Below are positions 8,663 through 16,384 of a stretch of DNA of 64,000 nucleotides, piece after piece. Numbering within the stretch: position 1 is the first letter of the stretch; each line of letters begins with the position of its first letter. Where the stretch lies: contig NZ_NCST01000116.1 in NCBI RefSeq assembly GCF_002088975.1, positions 62,001 through 126,000 of the forward strand, in the 5' to 3' direction. A model generated the notes under the pieces. It searched no databases. It worked only from the letters and a program-made list of their open reading frames with translations, and was not told where the DNA came from. Origin of the DNA: Henriciella aquimarina (GTDB lineage Bacteria > Pseudomonadota > Alphaproteobacteria > Caulobacterales > Hyphomonadaceae). A program made the position numbers and the translations under genes.

Positions 8663-9289
8663 TCAGCCCCGCCCTCTCAACCGGTCGAGCAACTCCAGTC
8701 CCGGCTTTGCGATCTTCGATCCCCACTGGCCGAGTTTCATCGCCCCTTTCAGACGGCTCTCGATGAAAGCGTCGAGCTCTTCCTCGTCATAGTCATTGTC
8801 GAGCCAGTAAAGCACGATGGTCGGCAGGGTGGCCGACAGCAAGCCGCGCTTGGTCTCGCGGTTATAGTCCGTGGCCGTGTCGCCCGCCGCCGTCCAGATG
8901 GCATCGGCGGTTTTCCAGGTGCGCTTGGCTGCATCCGGCGCATGCCAAGGCAGGAAGCCGCGCGTCGAGGCCTTCCTGACGGCGCCCCGATGCGGCTCCA
9001 GCGCATCGAGCCAGGCCCTGATGCCTGCAGCGACCCGCTCATGCGTGCGCAGGCCTGTGAGATCCCGGGTGGCCAGGCTTTCCAGCATTGTCTCTTCGGC
9101 CCGGTCGAAGAAGCGCTCGATCAGATCGGAGATGCCATTGGGCGCGGCCAGTGACATTTCTTCGGAACTTATGCCCGCCTCGCGCGCTGATAGTGTATAG
9201 GCTTCATCCGTCCAGCCCTTGTCCTCGACAAGTGGCAAGAGCGTTTCAAGCCATTTATCCTGCAGTCTCACTGATGGCCTTGCTGTCAT
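8663..9289 (-). CDS. COQ9-family ubiquinone biosynthesis protein
   Basis: A 208-residue TetR-like fold protein; COQ9 binds isoprenoid lipids and presents quinone intermediates to hydroxylases. The C-terminal half has the family hallmarks DTATDYNRETKRGLLSATLPTIVLYWLDND and the following acidic-helix region DEEELDAFIESRLKG. The N-terminal third has the residual helix-turn-helix-like region (LSAREAGISSEEMSLAAPNGISDLI). It lies divergently upstream of rpsU, a neighbourhood also seen in other alphaproteobacteria. Confidence 0.93.
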   Translation of the reverse strand: MTARPSVRLQDKWLETLLPLVEDKGWTDEAYTLSAREAGISSEEMSLAAPNGISDLIERFFDRAEETMLESLATRDLTGLRTHERVAAGIRAWLDALEPHRGAVRKASTRGFLPWHAPDAAKRTWKTADAIWTAAGDTATDYNRETKRGLLSATLPTIVLYWLDNDYDEEELDAFIESRLKGAMKLGQWGSKIAKPGLELLDRLRGRG

Positions 9290-9365
9290 TGCTGGCTCCG
9301 GGAGTAGGCAAGCCTTGTCTTTAATGCTATAGGCGCGCCTTCATTCGTCTACACGCCAGAATTAT

Positions 9366-9382
9366 ACCGGGCCAAGCCCGGT
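9366..9382 (+). promoter_or_regulatory. Leader hairpin just before rpsU
   Basis: ACCGGGC (9366-9372) and GCCCGGT (9376-9382) form a perfect 7-bp stem with a 3-base loop, ending 8 bases before the GGAG ribosome-binding site of rpsU. This position suits control of translation, for example autoregulation by S21, but that is inference. Confidence 0.5.
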
Positions 9383-9396
9383 GAACCAATGGAGAT

Positions 9397-9612
9397 TTGA
9401 CCATCGTACAGATCGTTGTCCGCGACAACAATGTCGAACAAGCCCTTCGCGCGCTGAAGAAGAAAATGCAGCGTGAGGGCCTTTTCCGGGAAATGAAATC
9501 CCGCACGCACTTTGAAAAGCCGTCTGAGAAGAAGGCTCGCCAAAAAGCTGAAGCTGTGCGCCGCGCTCGCAAACTCGCTCGTAAGCGCGCCCAGCGCGAG
9601 GGCCTGGCATAA
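9397..9612 (+). CDS. rpsU: 30S ribosomal protein bS21
   Basis: A small, very basic ribosomal protein near the 3' end of 16S rRNA that takes part in initiation. The sequence [31 protein letters not shown] and the Arg/Lys-rich C-terminal helix are unmistakable. The frame is closed by a TGA at 9382-9384, and the only canonical start after it is TTG at 9397, giving 71 residues. GGAG at 9391-9394 is only 2 bases from that TTG but 8 bases from an ATC codon at 9403, so initiation may be non-canonical. A strong terminator follows. Confidence 0.95.
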   Translation: MTIVQIVVRDNNVEQALRALKKKMQREGLFREMKSRTHFEKPSEKKARQKAEAVRRARKLARKRAQREGLA

Positions 9613-9642
9613 AACCAGTCCCGCCAATTCTGGCGTGAAATC

Positions 9643-9675
9643 AGCCCCTCTGGCCAAGGCCGGAGGGGCTTTTTC
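9643..9675 (+). terminator. Rho-independent terminator of rpsU
   Basis: A 13-bp stem (9643-9655 with 9658-9670, one wobble pair) closes a two-base AA loop and runs into TTTTTC. It lies 30 bases after the rpsU stop and in front of the stop of the convergent ABC permease gene. Confidence 0.92.
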
Positions 9676-9707
9676 ATGTCCGGGAGGGACGCGCCTTCGG
9701 CTGGGCC

Positions 9708-11153
9708 CTACTTCTTTCCGGGAACGAGCCTGGCAAACCACTTGCCGACATCGCCAACCCCGGCCCCATGAACCGCGCCGGCCCGGTAGACGCGGGCGGC
9801 CAGCCAGAGCACGAGAAGCGTTGCCGCGATCATCAGGAGCAGCAGCCCACTCACTTCCCAGAGCGGCGGCTGGGCCGGGATCCGCAGGATCAGCAGGAAT
9901 GGCGTGAAGATCGGGATCCAGCTCATCACCGACAGGATGGGCGATTCCGCATCCGAAATCGCGACCACGATCATGAACATCGGCACCATCAGCAACACGA
10001 TGAGCGGCGTCATCAGCGTCTGTGCCTCCTGGATCGTGTCACACAGGGAGCCAAGCGCGAGGAAAACCGCGCCATACATGAGATAGCCGAGCACGAAGCT
10101 GAGCACCGCCGGAACCAGCAGACCCGGTCTGGCGACCGCCGAAATGACGGTGAACATCATCTCCCGCGCATCGGCCGGCATCGAGCTGGAGAACGCATTC
10201 GTGACCACGGTCGCACCAATCGCCCAGACGCCCATCAGGGTCAGCGCGACAGCCAGCACGGCGAGCAGTTTCCCGGCCAGCATGTGCGGCAGTTTCACCG
10301 AGGTCAGCAACGAGTCGAAGATCTTGTTGGACCGCTCCTCGATCGTGCCCATCAGGAGGTAGTTCACCACTGAGAAGATCAGGAACCAGAGCAAGAACGC
10401 CATCAAGACGGCGGCGAAGAAGGGCGCCCGGTCGGCCAGCGTGACCTGCGATCCCGCCTCGGCCTGAGACGGCGGGCGAGCCTTGCGCTCGGTGACATCG
10501 CGGGCCCGCGCATCGGCCTCATCCAGGATTTGCGGGCTGACCCCGGCCTCCTCGAAGACGCGCTTCTCCGTCAGTGTGCGTTCGGCCGCACGAACCTTGG
10601 AGAGCAGGTTCTGGGCGGTGACATTCTCGCTCCAGTATTCGATTTCGTTGCCGCCTTCCGGCACGAAGATCGCCGCGAAGAGGGGTTGCGACCCGGCCGG
10701 CGTCTCCACCAGGCGCTCGCCGAGCAGCCAGGGCTGGATGTCTTCCTGCGTGGTGGCGGGCGGATCGACATAGACAAAATCGGACTGTGGCAGGTCGACC
10801 GTACTTCCGCCGGCCTCCTCCAGCGCGTCCTCGATACTGGCACCCCGGTCGATGGCCGCATCGAAGGTCTGGACCTTGTCGCTTGGTTCGCCGTTCATCA
10901 CCCCGACCGGATCCAGCGTGATACGCGCGGTCTGGATACGGTCCTGGTCGAGTTCTGCGCGCAAGGCGGATGCGAAATTACCGCTCTGATCGATGACGGT
11001 ATAATACCGGGTCGGCTGCGAAGCAGCCGCCCAGCTCGGCGCCATCATGCCGAGCCCCATCAGGAGCGGCGTCAGCAGCAGGCTGAGCCAGAAGCCCCAA
11101 GCCTGGACATAGCCGAGATAATCCCGGCGCGCGACGAGATAGATGGATCGCAT
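9708..11153 (-). CDS. ABC-2 type export permease (NatB-like)
   Basis: The membrane half of an exporter. The 481-residue protein has one N-terminal membrane helix (about 20-40), a large periplasmic domain (about 45-235) and five to six helices in the C-terminal half (starting near FFAAVLMAFLLWFLIFSVVNYLLMG). MGTIEERSNKIFDSLLTSVKLPHMLAGK just after it is typical of NatB/YhaP-like ABC-2 permeases. The start overlaps the stop of the upstream ATPase gene by one base, so the pair is cotranscribed. The substrate is unknown; family members export sodium, lipids or small peptides. Confidence 0.9.
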   Translation of the reverse strand: MRSIYLVARRDYLGYVQAWGFWLSLLLTPLLMGLGMMAPSWAAASQPTRYYTVIDQSGNFASALRAELDQDRIQTARITLDPVGVMNGEPSDKVQTFDAAIDRGASIEDALEEAGGSTVDLPQSDFVYVDPPATTQEDIQPWLLGERLVETPAGSQPLFAAIFVPEGGNEIEYWSENVTAQNLLSKVRAAERTLTEKRVFEEAGVSPQILDEADARARDVTERKARPPSQAEAGSQVTLADRAPFFAAVLMAFLLWFLIFSVVNYLLMGTIEERSNKIFDSLLTSVKLPHMLAGKLLAVLAVALTLMGVWAIGATVVTNAFSSSMPADAREMMFTVISAVARPGLLVPAVLSFVLGYLMYGAVFLALGSLCDTIQEAQTLMTPLIVLLMVPMFMIVVAISDAESPILSVMSWIPIFTPFLLILRIPAQPPLWEVSGLLLLMIAATLLVLWLAARVYRAGAVHGAGVGDVGKWFARLVPGKK

Positions 11154-12121
11154 CAGGCCGCCTCCACTTTGCCGCTATCTGCCGCCAGGGTCTGGCGCAG
11201 ATCGTCTGCTTCGGCGTCGGAAACCAGCGACACAAAGACATCGCGCAGCCGCGCCTCCAAGGGGCGGAAGCTGGTGATCGGCGCGCCCGCATCAATCGCG
11301 GCGCGCAAGGCATCCTGCGCATCCCGGCCCGGGGGCAAGGAGACCCGCCATAGGTCGCCCTGCATTTCGTTTTCGGGAAAGCCCTTGGCGGTCATCGCGG
11401 CATCAAGGTCAAAGCCTTCGCTTACACCGATCAGGACGGCCCGACCGAGCGCGCCAAAGGCTTCGTCCAGCGTTCCGTCGAACACTTTTCGCCCGCGCGC
11501 CATCATCACGATGGAATCGCAGAGCCGTTCGGCATGCTCCATGACATGCGTCGAAAAGAGGATGGTCGCGCCGCGCTTGTGCTCCTCGATGATCAGGTCC
11601 TCGAGGCCCTGCTGGTTGACCGGATCGAGGCCCGAAAACGGCTCGTCCAGGATCAGGAAGTCCGGCTTGTGCGCAAGCGCCGCCAGGATCTGCACCTTCT
11701 GGGACATGCCCTTGGACAGTTTCGAGATCCGCGAGCGGCCAAATTCCGCCAGCCCCATCATCTCCAGCAGCTCATCGGCCCGCTTGCGGCTTTCACCGGC
11801 GCTCATGCCTTTCAGCCGCGCGAAATAGGATATGATCGCACGCGGGCTCATCTTTTTGTAAAGGCCGCGCTCCTCCGGCAGAAAGCCGACCCGGCGCAGG
11901 GAATGGATATTAGGCGGCGCGCCGAACAGACGGGCAGTGCCCTCATCCGGGCTCAGCACGCCAAGCGCCATACGCAGGCTTGTCGACTTGCCGGCGCCGT
12001 TCGGACCGAGAAAGCCGACAATGCTGCCCTGCGGGACAGTCAGGCTGAGATCGCGGACGGCAGTGAAGAAGCCGAACCGTTTGGTCACATCCTCCATCGC
12101 CAGTGGCACTGATGAGGTCAT
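11153..12121 (-). CDS. ABC transporter ATP-binding protein (NatA-like)
   Basis: Cytoplasmic ATPase partner of the permease that follows it. It has Walker A GPNGAGKST (39-47), a Q-loop region (GFLPEERGLYKKM, whose EERG is typical of the NatA/DUF4162 group), the signature LSKGMSQKVQ, Walker B FLILDEPFSGLDP and a switch His (FSTHVMEHAE). The last 90 residues form a DUF4162-like C-terminal domain. ATG at 12121 is chosen over GTG at 12124 because AAGGAGG lies 4 bases before the ATG. Confidence 0.94.
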   Translation of the reverse strand: MTSSVPLAMEDVTKRFGFFTAVRDLSLTVPQGSIVGFLGPNGAGKSTSLRMALGVLSPDEGTARLFGAPPNIHSLRRVGFLPEERGLYKKMSPRAIISYFARLKGMSAGESRKRADELLEMMGLAEFGRSRISKLSKGMSQKVQILAALAHKPDFLILDEPFSGLDPVNQQGLEDLIIEEHKRGATILFSTHVMEHAERLCDSIVMMARGRKVFDGTLDEAFGALGRAVLIGVSEGFDLDAAMTAKGFPENEMQGDLWRVSLPPGRDAQDALRAAIDAGAPITSFRPLEARLRDVFVSLVSDAEADDLRQTLAADSGKVEAA

Positions 12122-12221
12122 CACCCCTCCTTGGCCGAGTGTTCTCGACTCTCGATAAACTATACACCGCCTAAAGTTCCAGCCCTTGCCAAGAGATTAA
12201 ATCGGACGCAGGCTCTCTGTC

Positions 12222-12476
12222 ATGAAAGCGTATACTGGCCGCGGTCCAGCAGGGATCAGGACGACCGGAACGGCGTCATCCATGCCCGATGATGCCGGTG
12301 GCGCCATTCAACCGAAACGCCAGGCAAGCGACCAGCTGAAGCGGATTGACGATGCCCTGCGCCGGCTGGAAACGGGCCAGTTTGGCCATTGCCTCTATTG
12401 TGGCGACCCGATCAGCGTTGCCCGGCTCGACCACGACCCCACATCCGAAAGCTGTGGCGCCTGCGACGAGGACTAG
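12222..12476 (+). CDS. Short DksA/TraR-type C4 zinc-finger protein
   Basis: An 84-residue protein whose C-terminal half matches the DksA/TraR zinc finger: C57-x2-C60-x17-C78-x2-C81 within FGHCLYCGDPIS, preceded by the helix LKRIDDALRRLETG. The long coiled coil with an acidic tip that lets DksA enter the RNA polymerase secondary channel is absent, so it is a TraR-size or shorter relative. Binding to RNA polymerase is possible but unproven. A second in-frame ATG encodes Met21; neither start has a strong ribosome-binding site. Confidence 0.85.
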   Translation: MKAYTGRGPAGIRTTGTASSMPDDAGGAIQPKRQASDQLKRIDDALRRLETGQFGHCLYCGDPISVARLDHDPTSESCGACDED

Positions 12477-12487
12477 GCGTTTCAAGC

Positions 12488-12808
12488 TCAACCCGTTGCC
12501 GATACCCGCATGAGGATGAGCCCGCTGACGATCAGGCCGGCCGCGAGAAGACGCGTCGGGTTCACGCTTTCCCCAAGAAAGGCGACACCGAGGGCAAACG
12601 CCCCGACAGCCCCGATCCCCGTCCACACCGTATAAGCCGTCCCGAGCGGCAGCACCTTCATGGCATAAGCCAGCAGGCTGAAGCTGCCCAGCATCGCCAC
12701 AATCGTGATCAGGCTGGGAACCAGCCGCGTAAAACCGGCCGACTGCTTCATATAGAAGGCCCAGACCGTTTCGAGCAGGCCGGCCACGATCAGAATAGTC
12801 CAGGCCAT
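12488..12808 (-). CDS. SMR-family small exporter, SugE/Gdx (guanidinium) type
   Basis: A 106-residue, four-helix small multidrug resistance protein that works as an antiparallel dimer. The essential Glu is Glu13 in AGLLETVWAFYMKQSAGF. The stretch YAMKVLPLGTAYTVWTGIGAVGA is characteristic of the SugE/Gdx branch, whose members exchange guanidinium for protons, rather than of EmrE/QacE. GGAGG lies just upstream of the ATG. I see no guanidine riboswitch in the 31 bases separating it from accA; it probably rides on the accA transcript. Confidence 0.93.
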   Translation of the reverse strand: MAWTILIVAGLLETVWAFYMKQSAGFTRLVPSLITIVAMLGSFSLLAYAMKVLPLGTAYTVWTGIGAVGAFALGVAFLGESVNPTRLLAAGLIVSGLILMRVSATG

Positions 12809-12839
12809 TGCCCCTCCAGACCGGCCCGCTCTGCGAGCG

Positions 12840-13802
12840 CTAGTTCAGCCCCTCGCGGCCAATCGCATAGAAGCGCTCACGGCGCTGGCGTTTGAGTTCG
12901 GTCTCGGACAGTCCGTCCAGATCACCGAGGGCCTTCTCGATCGCCTTGCCGGCCTGGCTCATCGCCCGTTGCGGGTCGCGATGCGCCCCACCGACCGGCT
13001 CTTTCACAATCGCGTCGATCACCTTGAGCTTCAGCAGGTCATCGGAGGTAATCTTCATGGCTTCGGCCGCATCGCGTGCCTTGGCGGCATCCCGGTACAG
13101 AATGGAGGCACAGCCCTCCGGCGAGATCACCGAATATATGGAATGCTCCATCATCAGCACCTTGTTGGCCGCCGCAATCGCAATCGCGCCGCCGGAGCCG
13201 CCCTCACCGATAATCAGCGAAACCATCGGCACCTTCAGCGTCAGGCAGCGCTCGGTGGAGCGCGCAATCGCTTCGGCCTGTCCGCGCTCCTCGCCGGCCT
13301 TGCCCGGAAAAGCCCCGGCGGTGTCGACAAAGGAGAGGACCGGCAGCTTGAACTTGTCGGCCAGATCCATCAGGCGCACCGCCTTGCGGTAGCCTTCCGG
13401 GTGCGCCATGCCGAAATTGTGGCGCAGGCGGCTTTCCGTCGTGCGGCCCTTCTCATGGCCCATGACGACGACACTGCGGCCCCGGAACGTCGCCAGCCCG
13501 CCGATCACGGCCTCGTCATTACCGAAGACCCGGTCGCCGGCCAGTTCCTGGAAATCATCGAACAGGTTTTCGATATAATCGGTGAAGTGCGGGCGCTCGG
13601 GATGGCGCGCGACCTGCGTCTTGCGCCAGGGCGACAGCGAAGAATAGGTGTCCTTGAGCTGTCTGGCGGCCTTGTCCTTGAGCTTCTTCAGCTCATCGGA
13701 AATCGACGGGCCATCACCTGTCTGCGCAAGCGATTCCAGCTCGGCAATCTTGGTCTCGAGCTCTGCAATCGGCTTTTCAAAATCGAGATATGTCGTCGGC
13801 AT
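12840..13802 (-). CDS. accA: Acetyl-CoA carboxylase carboxyltransferase, alpha subunit
   Basis: With AccD it transfers the carboxyl group from biotin to acetyl-CoA, the first step of fatty acid synthesis. The 320-residue protein has the N-terminal helical region, ARHPERPHFTDYIENLFDDFQELAGDR, the oxyanion-hole loops FVDTAGAFPGKAGEERGQ and GEGGSGGAIAIA, and the C-terminal KVIDAIVKEPVGGAHRDP of AccA. Length is normal. xerD lies some 6 kb further upstream on the same strand. Confidence 0.98.
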   Translation of the reverse strand: MPTTYLDFEKPIAELETKIAELESLAQTGDGPSISDELKKLKDKAARQLKDTYSSLSPWRKTQVARHPERPHFTDYIENLFDDFQELAGDRVFGNDEAVIGGLATFRGRSVVVMGHEKGRTTESRLRHNFGMAHPEGYRKAVRLMDLADKFKLPVLSFVDTAGAFPGKAGEERGQAEAIARSTERCLTLKVPMVSLIIGEGGSGGAIAIAAANKVLMMEHSIYSVISPEGCASILYRDAAKARDAAEAMKITSDDLLKLKVIDAIVKEPVGGAHRDPQRAMSQAGKAIEKALGDLDGLSETELKRQRRERFYAIGREGLN

Positions 13803-13843
13803 GGGCGAAACCTAGCTGTAGTCGGCAGAGAATCCTAGGCTTT

Positions 13844-14389
13844 TCAACTGTGCCTTGTGCGCTCGAAATACAGGACATCCTCGCCGCTCATGCGTACACT
13901 TCCGCTCTGTTTGTAACCGAGTTTCTCAGAAATCCGGATCGAGGCGTGATTTTCCGGGTCAATGATGCAGACGCTTTTGGACTCATCCGTCTCGGTATCA
14001 AGCCAGTCATGGATCGCCCTGACGGCCTCGCTGGCGCAGCCCTGGCCATGCCGGTCGGGCGATATGATCCAGCCACATTCCGGTGCGCCCCAGAAGGTGG
14101 GCTCGGTGTCGCGATGGAAATCGGCAAAACCGACCTCGCCGACAAAGGCGCCGGTCTTACGCTCCTCAACCAGCCAGTAGCCATAACCGAGCACCTCCCA
14201 CAGACCGCGATTGCGCAGGATGTTGCGGGTCCAGACCTCATGGGGTGTGCGCCCGCTTCCTCCGCCGATGAAGCGAACCACATCCGGGTGGCGCCAGTGC
14301 GCCGCCAGCGCTTCGAAGTCGGAGGCCTCATGCGCGCGCAGTTTCAGCCGCTCCGTCAGGATAACAGGCACAGGACGAGCCATGCTCAT
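13844..14389 (-). CDS. GNAT acetyltransferase (RimJ/RimL-like)
   Basis: The 181-residue protein has the RimJ/RimL-type opening (ILTERLKLRAHEASDFEALAAHWRHPDVVRFIGG), the acetyl-CoA pyrophosphate loop DRHGQGCASEAV (Q/R-x-x-G-x-G/A) and the late ENHASIRISEKLGYKQSG motif. The substrate is not predictable; it could be a protein N-terminus or a small amine. The start overlaps the stop of the NTF2-like gene by 4 bases, so the two are coupled. Confidence 0.92.
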   Translation of the reverse strand: MSMARPVPVILTERLKLRAHEASDFEALAAHWRHPDVVRFIGGGSGRTPHEVWTRNILRNRGLWEVLGYGYWLVEERKTGAFVGEVGFADFHRDTEPTFWGAPECGWIISPDRHGQGCASEAVRAIHDWLDTETDESKSVCIIDPENHASIRISEKLGYKQSGSVRMSGEDVLYFERTRHS

Positions 14390-14805
14390 GCTTTTTGATC
14401 CTTCATCTTCTCAAGCATCGCCTTCATCGCGGCATGCACCGCCTGAATGCCCTTGAGCGGGCGGACCATGACCTTGAAATCGGTGATCAGGCCGTCCTCG
14501 TCCCACTCGATCATGTCGACGCCATTGACGGTGACGCCGTCCATCTCGCACTCGAACTCCAGCACCGCCTTGTCGCCACAGTCGAAGACGCGGACATACC
14601 GGAACGTATCGTTCGCCAGCGTCTGCCCTGCCGCGCCGAGATACATCATGGTAATCGCCTTGCCCTCTTGCCGCGTGTGAACGACCGGACTGCGGAAGAC
14701 GACATCGTCATGCAGGAGCCCGGCGAGATCGCCTGGCGCATGGCTGCCATGGAAATAATCCATCCAGCGCTGCAAATTCGGTGAATAGCCGGTTGTCGTG
14801 ACCAT
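14386..14805 (-). CDS. NTF2/SnoaL-like protein
   Basis: A 139-residue single-domain protein with the cone-shaped NTF2-like fold signature: an N-terminal helix (LQRWMDYFHGSHAPGDLAGLLHDDVVFRSP) and then strands ending VNGVDMIEWDEDGLITDFKVMVRPLKGIQAVHAAM. The family includes ketosteroid isomerase-like enzymes and non-catalytic binding proteins, and the function cannot be assigned. The second of two adjacent ATGs (14805) has better spacing (5 bases) from GGAGG. It is coupled to the GNAT gene by a 4-base overlap. Confidence 0.87.
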   Translation of the reverse strand: MVTTTGYSPNLQRWMDYFHGSHAPGDLAGLLHDDVVFRSPVVHTRQEGKAITMMYLGAAGQTLANDTFRYVRVFDCGDKAVLEFECEMDGVTVNGVDMIEWDEDGLITDFKVMVRPLKGIQAVHAAMKAMLEKMKDQKA

Positions 14806-14941
14806 CATGGCCTCCCTCTTCTGTGGCTTTGCTTAGCCCGGAAATCACGGAAATCGAAGCCCTGACGCTAGCGTAAACGGCCCGTCTGTGTTTTTCTTTT
14901 CCCCAGGCTGGGGTGGCTCACTCTTCTAGGAGGGTCAGCCC

Positions 14942-15142
14942 ATGAGTGTTGCCCGCGTCACAGAAATCACCGCCAGCGGATCTTCGGTCGAGAATGCAAT
15001 GGAGGAAGGCGTCAAGCGCGCCTCGGAAACGTTGCAGAACGTCGAGCATGTCTGGGTCTCAGACATCAAGGCCCGTGTCTCAAACGGCAAGATCGATACC
15101 TATTTCGTCACCATGAAAGTGACTTTTGTCCTGACCGATTAG
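14942..15142 (+). CDS. Dodecin, flavin-binding protein
   Basis: The 66-residue protein forms a dodecameric shell that stores flavin or FMN/CoA. The sequence fits the family throughout: VARVTEITASGSSVENAMEEGVKRASETLQNVEHVWVSDIKARV, with Trp38 at the position that stacks on the flavin, then the C-terminal strand VTMKVTFVLTD. AGGAGGG lies upstream at normal spacing. Its stop overlaps the stop of the convergent lipoprotein gene by 4 bases (TTAG). Confidence 0.95.
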   Translation: MSVARVTEITASGSSVENAMEEGVKRASETLQNVEHVWVSDIKARVSNGKIDTYFVTMKVTFVLTD

Positions 15143-15702
15143 CGGCGCCCCTGCCCGTCCAGGCAATAGGTCACCGGATAGACGACATTCATCCGGCGCA
15201 CCGCGCGGCCTTCGACGCGTTTTGGTGCAAACCGCAGGCCTTTGACGGCCTGATAGGTCGGGGCATTGAACTCCGGCGACGAGCAAGCCGTGAGGATCTC
15301 TTCCGGTGTCCCGTCCGTCGTGACATCAAACAGGCCATAGCATTGCGCTTCCACGCCCCGGCTTGCCGGACCGGCCGGATAAGCCGGGCTCGGGGGCTCG
15401 ACGGGCTGCGCGTTGCGGTCAACGACCTCTGTCGTGACCGGGCCGCCCAGCAATTCGTCATTCGCCATCGACTTCTGCGCCACTTCGCCAAGCCGCTGCT
15501 GCCAACCTTCCGGATAGAAGGCCGTGGCTTCCTCGGCGCCGCGGTGGCCGCACTGGGCGATCTTGCCTTCAAGCGAGACCGGTCCCGATGTCGCCGCCCC
15601 CGTGGGTTCTGGCCCCGGGCCATAGACGCGGACCGGCTCGGTCGCACACGCTGACAGCAGAATGACGCCGCCAGCCAGCAAGGCGAAAGGGGAAAGCTTC
15701 AT
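15139..15702 (-). CDS. Lipoprotein with TonB-C-like domain and four cysteines
   Basis: The 187-residue predicted lipoprotein has signal peptide and lipobox LLSAC (Cys19). Residues about 105-180 resemble a TonB C-terminal domain (YPAGPASRGVEAQCYGLFDVTTDGTPEEI, RFAPKRVEGRAVRRMNVVYPVTY) without any TonB-like membrane energising segment. Four cysteines (51, 121, 140, 180) are matched in the neighbouring paralogue, suggesting two conserved disulphides in the periplasm. ATG at 15702 is chosen over an upstream TTG because GAGG lies 6 bases before it. The function is unknown. Confidence 0.8.
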   Translation of the reverse strand: MKLSPFALLAGGVILLSACATEPVRVYGPGPEPTGAATSGPVSLEGKIAQCGHRGAEEATAFYPEGWQQRLGEVAQKSMANDELLGGPVTTEVVDRNAQPVEPPSPAYPAGPASRGVEAQCYGLFDVTTDGTPEEILTACSSPEFNAPTYQAVKGLRFAPKRVEGRAVRRMNVVYPVTYCLDGQGRR

Positions 15703-15784
15703 GGGGAACCTCAAACCAGCTTGACGGGGACGAGCTTATCAGCGGGCATCGCCCCCCGCCAAGCCAGGAATGAGGTGAAGACGG

Positions 15785-16345
15785 TTATTGGCTCTTGCCA
15801 CCCTCTTCCTTGTCCGGGCGGCAATAGTTGATCGGCAGCAGGATGTCCGACGTCGCCGGGCTGTCCTGTCCGTCAGCGGCCGTGAATTCCAGCGGCTCCA
15901 GCATATCCTGGGTCGCTTCGGCAAAGCCCGGCAGCGTGCAGTTCGTCATGATGTTGTCGGTCTTTCCGTCTGCCGTCACATCGAACATGGCGTGGCACAC
16001 ACCTTCGACGCCAAGCACCTCATAGAGCGGCGGATAGTCCGGCGCGAGCGCGGCCGTCGGGACCGGCATGGGGACATCGCCGCCGGGCGGATTGGCATTG
16101 GCCAGACGCGCATCCCATCCTTGTGGCGCGTTCATTTCGACAGCCTGCGTGCCACCACAGGCTTCAACCTCGGTATGCTGGCTGAGTGCTGCAAGCGCCT
16201 CGTCGGTGATTGGCTGCTCGAGCTTTTCGTTCAGCGCATCGACGGTCTTCTCGTCGAAGCCGTGATAGTCGTCCATCTGCGCGCTGGCAGCACCGGCGAA
16301 AATGGCACTGCAGGCGGCGATGGTCAGGATGGGGGTGAGTTTCAT
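15785..16345 (-). CDS. Secreted TonB-C-like protein, paralogue of the downstream lipoprotein
   Basis: The 186-residue protein has a clear cleavable signal peptide (MKLTPILTIAACSAIFAGAASA, cut before Gln23) and no lipobox at the cut site. Cysteines 63, 117, 136 and 175 align with those of the next gene (GVEGVCHAMFDVTADGKTDNIMTNC against GVEAQCYGLFDVTTDGTPEEILTAC), and both contain a GW(D/Q)xRL motif before the core. The tandem arrangement indicates duplication; one copy is membrane-anchored and one soluble. The function is unknown; a periplasmic scaffold or TonB-interacting role is speculation. Confidence 0.8.
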   Translation of the reverse strand: MKLTPILTIAACSAIFAGAASAQMDDYHGFDEKTVDALNEKLEQPITDEALAALSQHTEVEACGGTQAVEMNAPQGWDARLANANPPGGDVPMPVPTAALAPDYPPLYEVLGVEGVCHAMFDVTADGKTDNIMTNCTLPGFAEATQDMLEPLEFTAADGQDSPATSDILLPINYCRPDKEEGGKSQ

Positions 16346-16384
16346 GGCATGACTCCTTGGTTGCCCTTGGATTCAATTGCCAGC

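Noticed and set aside
12809-12839. Guanidine riboswitch before the SugE/Gdx-type gene
   Set aside because: Only 31 bases separate it from accA, and no ACGR-loop stems are present.
14386-14805. Ketosteroid isomerase or limonene-epoxide hydrolase assignment
   Set aside because: The NTF2-like fold is supported, but catalytic residues for either activity cannot be identified.
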